Shown here: piece by piece, positions 23,887 through 30,283 of the stretch
Layout of the letters: each line of letters begins with the position of its first letter
Numbering within the stretch: the stretch's first letter is position 1
Origin: JALOOE01 sp964423545
GTDB taxonomy: Bacteria > Chloroflexota > Anaerolineae > CG2-30-64-16
Assembly: GCA_964423545.1 (NCBI GenBank)
Contig: CAYRFV010000031.1
Span: 1 to 30,283, forward strand
DNA: 30,283 bases
Direction: 5' to 3'
Made by a program: the position numbers and the translations under genes
The notes under the pieces: generated by a model
Database searches by the model: none
What the model saw: the letters and a program-made list of their open reading frames with translations, nothing else
Told to the model about the DNA's origin: nothing

Positions 23887-24555
23887 ATGTGGAGCAAAAC
23901 CCAAGTTGCCAAGACCATTGACCATGCCGTCCTGAAACCGTTCGCCACCGATCAGGAGATCATCGCCGCCTGCAAGCTCGCGAAAGAATACCACATCGCC
24001 AGCGTGTGCGTGCGGCCGACCGATGTGCCTTTGGCGGCTCGCGAATTGGCCGGCAGCGATGTCGTGCCATCGGTCGTCATCGGCTTCCCGCACGGCGCCA
24101 ACCTTCCTGAGGTGAAGGCGCTCGAAGCGCGGCTGGCGATTGCGGACGGCGCGGTCGAGCTGGACATGGTGATGAACATCGGCAAGTTCCTGTCGGGCGA
24201 CCTCGACCATGTCCGTCGCGACATTGCGGCGGTGGTGGCCGAAGCCAAACCGCACGGCGTACTCGTCAAAGTCATCCTGGAGACGTGCTACCTCTCGCTG
24301 GAGCAGGTCGCCGCGGCGTGCAAGATCGCGGAGGCGGCCGGCGCCGACTACGTCAAGACCTCCACCGGCTTCGGCGACGGCGGCGCCACGCCGGAGGTGA
24401 TCGGCGTGATGGTGCAGACGGTGGGCCAGACGATGGGCGTAAAGGCGTCGGGCGGGGTGCGCTCCTACGCCACGGCCGCAGCCTACCTGGATCAAGGCTG
24501 CACGCGGCTGGGCGCGACAGCGACCCAAGCCATCGTGGACGAGGCGCCCGCATGA
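23887..24555 (+). CDS. deoC: Deoxyribose-phosphate-aldolase family protein (DeoC-like)
   Basis: A 222-residue class I aldolase of the DERA family. The reacting Lys is in YVKTSTGF (K157), the second active-site Lys in VKASGG (K186), and the Asp in ELDMVMN (D93), so the catalytic triad is intact. Differences from standard DERA are IDHAVLKP for IDHTLLKP, VCVRP for VCVNP, and GFPHGAN where most have GFPLGA. These are near the substrate pocket and may mean a substrate other than 2-deoxyribose 5-phosphate. It is the only aldolase in the operon, so it presumably cleaves the phosphorylated sugar into acetaldehyde or a similar aldehyde plus a C3 phosphate. Its stop overlaps the next start (ATGA). Confidence 0.88.
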   Translation: MWSKTQVAKTIDHAVLKPFATDQEIIAACKLAKEYHIASVCVRPTDVPLAARELAGSDVVPSVVIGFPHGANLPEVKALEARLAIADGAVELDMVMNIGKFLSGDLDHVRRDIAAVVAEAKPHGVLVKVILETCYLSLEQVAAACKIAEAAGADYVKTSTGFGDGGATPEVIGVMVQTVGQTMGVKASGGVRSYATAAAYLDQGCTRLGATATQAIVDEAPA

Positions 24556-25646
24556 CGGCCCAGGCGACGATGCAAGCGGTGGTCTTCCATGCGCCCGGCG
24601 ACGTCCGCGTCGAGTCCCTCCCCCTGCCGGCGTGCGGCGACGATGAAATCCGGGTCAAGGTGGATGCGTGCGCGGTCTGCGGCACCGACCTGAAGTCGTT
24701 CTTGAACGGCAACCCGCGAATCAAAGCGCCGCTGACCATGGGCCACGAGTTCACCGGCTTGATCGAAGCCGTCGGCGCGGCCGTGCCGGGATTCAACCTG
24801 GGCGAGCGGGTGGTGATGGCGACCTCGATCTCGTGCGGCGAGTGCTACTGTTGCCGTCGCGGCTGGCCTAACCTGTGCATCAATCTTGCGCCGATGGGCT
24901 TCAGCTACGCGGGTGGCATGGCCGAGTACGTCACAATCCCGGCGCGGGCAGTGCGTAACGGCCACGTGGTCAAGGTGCCGGCGGGCATCCCGGCCGTCTG
25001 CGCGGCGCTGGCCGAGCCGACAAGCTGCGCGGTGAATGCGGTCGAGAATTGCGGTATCGGCCCCGGCGACATTGTCGTGGTGATTGGGGGCGGGCCGCTC
25101 GGCATCTTGAACGCGTGCGTGGCCAAACTATATGGCGCAGCCAGGGTGATCCTTTCGGGCCGCAACACGACGCGACTGAAGCAGGCTGCAGCGTTCGGCA
25201 TCGATGTGCTGGTCAATCCGCAACAGACTGATCTGCACACAGCTGTGCTGGCCGAAACCGGCGGCATCGGCGCAGACGCAGTCATCGTGGCCGCGCCCGC
25301 GGCCGAGCCGCAGGAGCAGGCGATTGGATTGGTGCGCAAGCGCGGGGTTGTGTGCCTGTTCGCCTCCCTGCCTGCCGGCAAGAGCACCCTGTCGCTCGAC
25401 AGCCGGCCCATCCACTACGGCGAACTAAAGATCGTCGGCTCCAGTGACTCCAGTCCGCGGCAGGTTGAGGCGGCCGTGGCACTGATCGGCAGTGGCCGCT
25501 GCTCGGTCAGCGGCCAGTTCCCGGCCGAGAAGCTGGTGACGCACCAGTTCGGTCTCGATGGCATCCACCAGGCATTCGGGCTGATGCAACGCGGCGAGGC
25601 TCTGCGGGTAGTCCTGCAGCCCGCGGGAGAGGGTGTCAGCGCATGA
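24552..25646 (+). CDS. Zinc-dependent medium-chain alcohol/sorbitol-type dehydrogenase
   Basis: A 364-residue MDR enzyme. The catalytic zinc ligands are C43 (CAVCGTD) and H65-E66 (GHE). The structural zinc site is C95, C98, C101 and C109 (ISCGECYCCRRGWPNLC). The nucleotide fold is VVVIGGGPLGILNACVAK, and the following strand ends ILSGRN without an Asp, which hints at NADP preference. It resembles sorbitol, threonine and galactitol-1-phosphate dehydrogenases. The start at 24552 overlaps the deoC stop (ATGA) and its stop overlaps the next start in the same way. It may oxidise a polyol of the imported substrate or reduce an aldehyde product of the aldolase. Confidence 0.93.
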   Translation: MTAQATMQAVVFHAPGDVRVESLPLPACGDDEIRVKVDACAVCGTDLKSFLNGNPRIKAPLTMGHEFTGLIEAVGAAVPGFNLGERVVMATSISCGECYCCRRGWPNLCINLAPMGFSYAGGMAEYVTIPARAVRNGHVVKVPAGIPAVCAALAEPTSCAVNAVENCGIGPGDIVVVIGGGPLGILNACVAKLYGAARVILSGRNTTRLKQAAAFGIDVLVNPQQTDLHTAVLAETGGIGADAVIVAAPAAEPQEQAIGLVRKRGVVCLFASLPAGKSTLSLDSRPIHYGELKIVGSSDSSPRQVEAAVALIGSGRCSVSGQFPAEKLVTHQFGLDGIHQAFGLMQRGEALRVVLQPAGEGVSA

Positions 25647-26791
25647 AGCTAGTCGGGATCGGCGATTTGTTCGTGCCGTGTTGGGCTATCAGCCGGGGCT
25701 TTGCGGAGCTAGCCGCGTACGGCGTGCAGGTGGAAACCGTCGAATGGCGGTTGGATGGTTTCGACCAGTTGCAGGCCATCAATCTGCAAGTCGAGCAGCG
25801 CGGGAGCGATGCGGTGGAGCCGCCCGCAGAGATCTTCGCGGCGAGCGCAGAAGCCGAGATCCTCATCACGCACTTCTGCCCGGTAACCCGGCGGCTGATC
25901 GATACCTGTTCGCGGCTGAAGGTCATCGGGGTGTTACGCGGCGGCTTCGAGAACGTCAACTTCGCCTACGCCAGAGAGCGCGGGCTGTTGGTCTTCAACA
26001 CACCGGGCCGCAACGCCGACGCGGTCGCCGACTTCACCGTCGGGATGATCATCGCGGAAGCGCGTAACATCGCCCGCGGGCACCACGGCCTGAAGAACGG
26101 CGAGTGGATCCGCACCTATCCCAACTACCAGCACATCCCCGATCTGCCTGGTCGTACCGTGGGCCTGATCGGGTTGGGCGAGATCGGGCTGAAGGTTGCA
26201 AGGCGACTGAGCGGCTTCGACGTAACGGTATTGGGCTATGATCCCTACGCCAATACGACCCTGGTTGCGCAATACGGCGTACATCTCGTCGGCCTGGACG
26301 AGCTGCTGACCGCCGCGGACTTCGTGTCCCTCCACGCCCGGCTGACTGCCGAGAACCGGCGACTGATCGGGGCGCGCGAACTGGCCATGATGAAGCCCAC
26401 TGCCTATCTGATCAACACCGCCCGCGCCGGTCTAGTGGACGAAGATGCGCTCTATCAGGCCTTGAAGGAAGGGCGACTTGCCGGCGCCGCACTGGATGTC
26501 TTCGAGAAGGAGCCGCCCGGCCTAGAGCACCCGCTGGTCATGCTGCCCAACGTCACCGTCACGCCCCACATGGCCGGCGGGTCGGTGGACGCCTTCGTCA
26601 ACAGCCCCAAGCGGCTCGCCGCGGACATGGCGCGACTCTTCGATTGCCCCGAAACTGTGCGGTATCTGCTCAATCGGGACAATCTAGCGGCATTCAAGGG
26701 AACTCCGGTAGCACATCGGCCGTCGAAGCACGGCATTGACCCAGAAGCAAGCTTGATCGCAGCTTTGCAACCCCAGGCGCTAGACACTTGA
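25643..26791 (+). CDS. D-isomer-specific 2-hydroxyacid dehydrogenase
   Basis: A 382-residue NAD-dependent dehydrogenase. The Rossmann motif GLIGLGEIG is at 174-182. The catalytic Arg261 (NTARAG), Glu288 (DVFEKEPP) and His309 (PHMAGGS) are all present. A C-terminal tail of about 50 residues follows (LLNRDNLAAFKG, then KHGIDPEAS), as in longer phosphoglycerate/hydroxypyruvate-reductase-like members, but there is no ACT domain. It is the last gene of the operon, joined to the MDR gene by ATGA. It could reduce or oxidise a 2-keto/2-hydroxy acid produced from the sugar, such as glycerate or glycolate. The substrate is not readable from the sequence. Confidence 0.92.
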   Translation: MKLVGIGDLFVPCWAISRGFAELAAYGVQVETVEWRLDGFDQLQAINLQVEQRGSDAVEPPAEIFAASAEAEILITHFCPVTRRLIDTCSRLKVIGVLRGGFENVNFAYARERGLLVFNTPGRNADAVADFTVGMIIAEARNIARGHHGLKNGEWIRTYPNYQHIPDLPGRTVGLIGLGEIGLKVARRLSGFDVTVLGYDPYANTTLVAQYGVHLVGLDELLTAADFVSLHARLTAENRRLIGARELAMMKPTAYLINTARAGLVDEDALYQALKEGRLAGAALDVFEKEPPGLEHPLVMLPNVTVTPHMAGGSVDAFVNSPKRLAADMARLFDCPETVRYLLNRDNLAAFKGTPVAHRPSKHGIDPEASLIAALQPQALDT

Positions 26792-26990
26792 TCTGTGCGG
26801 TAGCTATGGCTTACAGTACCCCGAGCCCATATCGCCTGGGGCTGGGACACACAGACCGCTGCCAAAATGGCGGCCTTTGCCCCCGGTATCCAGGGCAATC
26901 GGCTACGGGCCGCCCTGATTTCGCTTTCCCAGCTGATCGTCTGATCAAACTATCGGACCACTTGCGGCAAGCGTCGAAACAAGCCACGGA

Positions 26991-27032
26991 GCGCCAGGTG
27001 GCCTGCCTGGCGCCGGTGCGATTCTCACCGGC
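26991..27032. other. Two tandem hairpins between convergent operons
   Basis: GCGCCAGG (26991-26998) pairs perfectly with CCTGGCGC (27006-27013), and GCCGGTG (27012-27018) with CACCGGC (27026-27032). Each loop has seven bases. The second ends two bases before the gatB stop codon. Neither has a T-run on either strand, so they are not standard intrinsic terminators. They may form a two-way block or protect the 3' end of the gatB transcript. The rest of the gap (26792-26990) shows only weak partial hairpins and no gene. Confidence 0.6.
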
Positions 27033-27034
27033 GG

Positions 27035-28549
27035 TCATTGGAGGGAAACGAGGGCCTGGGTCAGCAGCTCCTTGAGCACCGCGGGGTTGCCTTTGCCGCG
27101 CGTTTCGCGCATCACCTGGCCCATCAACCAACCGAACAGCTTCTCCTCGCCGCCGCGATAGCGCGCGACCTCGGCAGGATACTGCTGCAGCACGCTGTTT
27201 ACGGCAGCGGCCAGGGCGTCCGCATCGCTGACCTGCGCCAATCCCAGCTCGGCCACGATCTCCGGCGCGCGGCGCCCGGTCTCGAACATCACGCTGAAGA
27301 CCCTCTTGGCGCTGTTGAGGTTGAGCATTCCGGCGTTCACCCATCCCAGTAGCTCGGCGAACGCGTCCGGTGCAATCTTGACCGCTTCAATACCAATCCC
27401 CGCTGCATTGAGCAGCCGAAAAAGCTCGCCGGTCACCCAGTTGGCCACGGTCTTCGCAGACAGCGCCGGACCGGGTGGGGGCAGGCGAGGGGAGGCGCCT
27501 CGCGCACCGGGACCGGCGTCTGGAGCCGATCCCGCCCTGACGACTGCTTCGAAGTACTCGGCGATAGGTCGTTCATCGGCCAACACACGGGCTTCGTTCA
27601 GGTCGAGACCCCATTCCTGGACGAAGCGTGCGACCTTGGCGTCGGGCAGTTCAGGCATGCGCGCGCGGATCGCGTCAACCCAGACCGGATCCACCATCAG
27701 CGGCGGCAGGTCAGGCTCGGGAAAGTAGCGATAGTCATCGGCGGTTTCCTTGGTTCGTTGGACCACCGTGCGGCCATGCTGATCGTCCCAGCCCATCGTC
27801 ACTTGCACCACCCGCCCGCCTGCCTCCAACAGCCCAATCTGGCGGGCGACCTCGTAGCCGAGCGAGGCGGTGACCGCCTTGAAGGAATTGAGATTCTTGA
27901 CCTCGACCTTCGTGCCGAAGGCCGTCGCGCCGGCGGGCCGCACGCTGACGTTGGCCTCGCAGCGCATGGCGCCTTTCTCCATGTCGGCAGCGCTGACCCC
28001 CAGGTAGCGCAGAATGCGCTGGAGCCTGGTCAGGTAGGCGTGCGCCTCCTCCGCCGAGCGCAGATCCGGCTCGGTGACGATCTCCAGCAGCGGCACGCCT
28101 GCCCGGTTGAGGTCGACCAGGCTGGCCTCGCCCGTGTGCATCAGCTTCCCGGTGTCCTCTTCCAGGTGTGCGCGGGTGATCCCGATGCGTTTGAGACGGA
28201 CCTCACCTTGATCCCTGACCTCGATATCGATCCAGCCGCCATGGCACAGCGGCAGCTCGTACTGGCTGATCTGATACCCCTTCGGCAGATCGGCATAATG
28301 GTAGTTCTTGCGGGCGAAAACCGCCTCCGGCCCGATCGAGCAGTTCAGGGCCAGTCCCGCCAGGATCGTCTTCTCGACGGCTGCGCGATTGATCACCGGC
28401 AGCACGCCGGGCAACGCCATGCACACCGGGCAGACGTGTGTGTTGGGCGGCGCGGAGGCGTAGTCCGCGCTGCACGAGCAGAACATCTTGGATTGGGTCA
28501 GGATCTGGGCGTGGACTTCCAGCCCAATGATCGTCTCGTAAATCGTCAT
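27035..28549 (-). CDS. gatB: Asp-tRNA(Asn)/Glu-tRNA(Gln) amidotransferase subunit B
   Basis: This 504-residue protein is the tRNA-binding kinase subunit of GatCAB, which converts Glu-tRNA(Gln) and Asp-tRNA(Asn) to the amide forms. It opens with ETIIGLEVHAQILTQSKMFC. The zinc-ligand Cys pairs are FCSC and CPVC, and the core has YHYADLPKGYQISQYE, HLEEDTGK, DLNRAGVPLLEIVTEPD and RCEANVS. The C-terminal YqeY-like helical part ends RETRGKGNPAVLKELL. The start at 28549 is chosen over an upstream in-frame ATG because the family begins MxxYExIIGLEVH. A Pro/Gly/Ala-rich insert of about 28 residues (around 338-366) separates the catalytic and helical parts and makes the protein longer than the usual ~478. 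GatA and GatC are not in the window. Confidence 0.97.
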   Translation of the reverse strand: MTIYETIIGLEVHAQILTQSKMFCSCSADYASAPPNTHVCPVCMALPGVLPVINRAAVEKTILAGLALNCSIGPEAVFARKNYHYADLPKGYQISQYELPLCHGGWIDIEVRDQGEVRLKRIGITRAHLEEDTGKLMHTGEASLVDLNRAGVPLLEIVTEPDLRSAEEAHAYLTRLQRILRYLGVSAADMEKGAMRCEANVSVRPAGATAFGTKVEVKNLNSFKAVTASLGYEVARQIGLLEAGGRVVQVTMGWDDQHGRTVVQRTKETADDYRYFPEPDLPPLMVDPVWVDAIRARMPELPDAKVARFVQEWGLDLNEARVLADERPIAEYFEAVVRAGSAPDAGPGARGASPRLPPPGPALSAKTVANWVTGELFRLLNAAGIGIEAVKIAPDAFAELLGWVNAGMLNLNSAKRVFSVMFETGRRAPEIVAELGLAQVSDADALAAAVNSVLQQYPAEVARYRGGEEKLFGWLMGQVMRETRGKGNPAVLKELLTQALVSLQ

Positions 28550-28643
28550 GATCTTTCCCAGCATGGTCGATGCGATCAGGCAGTTGGTTTCCGCGCGCAT
28601 ACCACCAAACGCGCCCTATCGCCCGGCACGAGCACGCCGCCGT

Positions 28644-29468
28644 TCAAGGTGTCGTTGAACTCGTGGCGGGGCCAATCTGTGTGCGCTCCTCGACCAGGGC
28701 GAAGAGCCGCGCCTGCACTTCGGCGTCGTCTTCCAGGCGCAGGCGGATCGCTTCCTGGGGGCAGGCGGCGGCGCAGCGACCGCACCCTTTGCACACCTCA
28801 CCGATGACCGCCCGGCCCCCCTCCAGGCGGATCGCGGCCGCGTGGCACAGATCGACGCAGGCGCCGCAGCCGGTGCAGTCCGGGCTGACCTCGACGGACA
28901 GCCCCGGCAGGCGCAGCACCGAATCCTCGAACTGGCGCGGACCACTGCGCAGGCTCTTGCGCACCGTGCAGCAGCAGTCGCAGCAGAAGCAGACCGCCAG
29001 CATCCGGCTGTAATCGATGCCGAGCAGCTCCGCATCGTACGCCGCATGGACAATCATCGGCGTCAGGCCCAGGGCCACGGCGCGCTGCGCGTGGGCCAAC
29101 GCTTCGTCCGGCGTGAGCGAACGGCTCAGCTCGGGATTGATCTGGCCGGCCGCATCCCCCAGAAAGAGGCAACCCAGGTCGCGCGGGTAGGCATGGCAGT
29201 GCTCGCCGCGGCGACAGAGGCATTGGTTGAGCACCACATGGCGGCTCGCGCGAGCCACCAGCGCTGCGAGCAGATCGGAGGGCAGCGCCACGCTCTCCGC
29301 GCCGTCGATCACCCGGTTGATCGGGATAATGATGTGGCGATTGTGGTCGGGACTGACATCGACATGGATGAAGCGGCCCAGCACAGGCTGCTGCGCAGCC
29401 CAGTTCTGCACCTTGCCGAACGGCCACAGCATCATGTGGAGGTCAAACGATCGCTTCGATCGCCCCAT
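28644..29468 (-). CDS. Cys-rich protein with C-terminal 2[4Fe-4S] ferredoxin domain
   Basis: A 274-residue protein with three Cys regions. The first is C83, C85, C91 and C100 (NQCLCRRGEHCHAYPRDLGC). The second is the dense cluster C160-FCCDCCC, in which six of eight residues are Cys. The third is a bacterial ferredoxin domain with two complete sites, C198/C201/C204/C208 and C226/C229/C232/C236 (CTGCGAC, then CKGCGRCAAACP). The N-terminal half (LGCLFLGDAAG, then PDEALAHAQRAVALGL) is a conserved module I associate with uncharacterised 4Fe-4S proteins of anaerobes. A redox or metal role is likely; the partner is unknown. The start at 29468 has GAGGGG about ten bases upstream. It sits between an aminotransferase gene (44-base gap) and gatB (94-base gap), all co-directional. 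Confidence 0.82.
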   Translation of the reverse strand: MGRSKRSFDLHMMLWPFGKVQNWAAQQPVLGRFIHVDVSPDHNRHIIIPINRVIDGAESVALPSDLLAALVARASRHVVLNQCLCRRGEHCHAYPRDLGCLFLGDAAGQINPELSRSLTPDEALAHAQRAVALGLTPMIVHAAYDAELLGIDYSRMLAVCFCCDCCCTVRKSLRSGPRQFEDSVLRLPGLSVEVSPDCTGCGACVDLCHAAAIRLEGGRAVIGEVCKGCGRCAAACPQEAIRLRLEDDAEVQARLFALVEERTQIGPATSSTTP

Positions 29469-29512
29469 CGTCCATCGCCCCTCGCGTGCCCGCTGCCTTC
29501 GCCGTCTCTGCC

Positions 29513-30283
29513 TCAACCATGCCTTCTGACGAACCGCCGCATTCGTTCCAACGCTTCTTCAATCTGATCCTGGGCGGTGGCATAGCACATGCGCACGTAC
29601 CCCTCGCCGCCCAGTCCGAACGCCGGACCGGGGATGCACGCCACGTGTTCTTCATCCAGCAGTGTCATGGCAAACTGGTCGGACGTCATGCCGCTGATGC
29701 GGATATCAGGGAAGGCGTAGAACGCGCCGCGCGGCTCGAACGTCCGCAGGCCGATGTTGTTCAGGCCCGCCACCAGAAGCTTCCGGCGCACATCGTACGA
29801 CTCGACCATGGCCAGCACCGCCTCCTCGGCGGCCGGGTCGGTCAGCGCCGTAATTGCGGCCACCTGCGCGGTCGTGGGTGCGGACATGATCGTGTACTGG
29901 TGTATCTTGCGCATCGCGGCCAGGATGTCGGCCGGTGCAAGCGCGAAGCCGAGGCGCCAGCCGGTCATCGCGTAGTCCTTGGAGAAGCCCCCGATGATGA
30001 CCGTACGGTCGCGCATGCCGGGCAGGCTGCTGAAAGTCGTGTGCTGGCCGCCGTGGGCGTACGTCAGCCGGTCGTAGATCTCGTCGGAGATGACCAACAG
30101 GTCGCACCGGCCAGCCACTGCGGCGACCTCCAGCATGCGCTCGCGATCCAGCACTGCGCCGGTCGGGTTGTTCGGATAGTTGATGAGGATCGCCTTCGTG
30201 CGAGGGGTGACGGCGGCCTCGATCTCCGCGCCGGTCACCTGGAAGGTCGTATCGACGCGCGTCGCAATGGGGATCGGCGCGCC
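29513..30283 (-). CDS. Class I/II aminotransferase (PLP-dependent), C-terminal part, cut by window edge
   Basis: 257 codons to the stop are visible; the start lies beyond position 30283. The fold type I markers are present: INYPNNPTGAVLD, VISDEIYDRLTYA with the Asp-x-x-Tyr that contacts PLP, GGFSKDYAMTGWRLGF with the Schiff-base Lys, and RGAFYAFPDI with GYVRMCYA (substrate-carboxylate Arg) near the end. It belongs to the aspartate/aromatic aminotransferase subgroup I-gamma. The exact amino donor is not determinable. It reads toward the Fe-S protein gene and is probably in the same transcript. Confidence 0.92.
   Translation of the reverse strand, partial: GAPIPIATRVDTTFQVTGAEIEAAVTPRTKAILINYPNNPTGAVLDRERMLEVAAVAGRCDLLVISDEIYDRLTYAHGGQHTTFSSLPGMRDRTVIIGGFSKDYAMTGWRLGFALAPADILAAMRKIHQYTIMSAPTTAQVAAITALTDPAAEEAVLAMVESYDVRRKLLVAGLNNIGLRTFEPRGAFYAFPDIRISGMTSDQFAMTLLDEEHVACIPGPAFGLGGEGYVRMCYATAQDQIEEALERMRRFVRRHG

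Noticed and set aside
9704..24555. AI-2 (Lsr-type) uptake and processing system, suggested by SorC regulator, FGGY kinase and DeoC-like aldolase
   Set aside because: The importer is CUT1/LplABC type, there is no LsrG-like gene, and many extra dehydrogenases are present; the three shared families are too general.
26820..26880. Intrinsic terminator after the D-2-hydroxyacid dehydrogenase gene
   Set aside because: Only short imperfect stems (AGCCC/GGGCT; GCTGCC/GGCGGC) and no T-run.

Overview
The window is a high-GC bacterial chromosome segment, most likely from the phylum Chloroflexota (Anaerolineae/Caldilineae-like). The pointers are a PyrF-PyrE fusion in the order decarboxylase then phosphoribosyltransferase, a secreted protein with a Thr/Pro-rich (TPTxT) stalk and a C-terminus ending TYLPVLIK, and a lipoprotein solute-binding protein with a Val-Glu-Lys repeat linker behind its lipid-anchored Cys. 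The phylum is an inference; no rRNA or tRNA is present to confirm it.

Left block, minus strand (1-4761). A pyrimidine operon reads pyrC, pyrB, pyrFE and then the start of a peptidase M19 (membrane dipeptidase) gene cut by the window edge. The dihydroorotase strongly resembles the DHO domain of the animal CAD protein. Upstream of pyrC lies a near-consensus promoter (TTGACA-N17-TACAAT). It is followed by a ~290-nt leader holding a short leader ORF, a long hairpin with a U-run, and a classical intrinsic terminator ~65 nt before pyrC. This is the architecture of UTP-sensitive, translation-coupled attenuation as in enterobacterial pyrBI. A DUF1992 gene lies upstream.

Secreted protease (4858-8078, plus). 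A single gene with its own promoter encodes a ~1020-residue exported multidomain protein. It has a metzincin-like zinc motif (HELIHDYNVKH) and a Met-turn, carried beyond a Thr/Pro-rich stalk made from 42-bp tandem repeats.

Decayed stretch (8079-9600). About 1.5 kb carries no intact gene. The minus strand holds broken frames, including one that looks like the N-terminus of an A24 prepilin peptidase with a frameshift.

Catabolic operon (9602-26791, plus). A perfect-consensus promoter flanked by a repeated GAATTTCA motif drives a SorC-family regulator and at least 14 further co-directional genes, many joined by ATGA overlaps. They encode an LplABC-type sugar importer without an ATPase, two FAD_oxidored-family flavoproteins (the second broken by an in-frame TAA), two uroporphyrinogen-decarboxylase-superfamily proteins, three short-chain dehydrogenases, an FGGY kinase, a deoxyribose-phosphate-aldolase homologue, a zinc medium-chain dehydrogenase and a D-2-hydroxyacid dehydrogenase. 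The logic is import, several oxidations, phosphorylation and aldol cleavage of an unknown carbohydrate. The flavoprotein plus UROD-like pairs are the least explained part, and I recognise no described pathway with this gene set.

Right block, minus strand (27035-30283). A class I/II aminotransferase (cut by the edge), a Cys-rich 2[4Fe-4S] protein and gatB lie in one direction, convergent with the catabolic operon. Two tandem hairpins lie in the gap between them.
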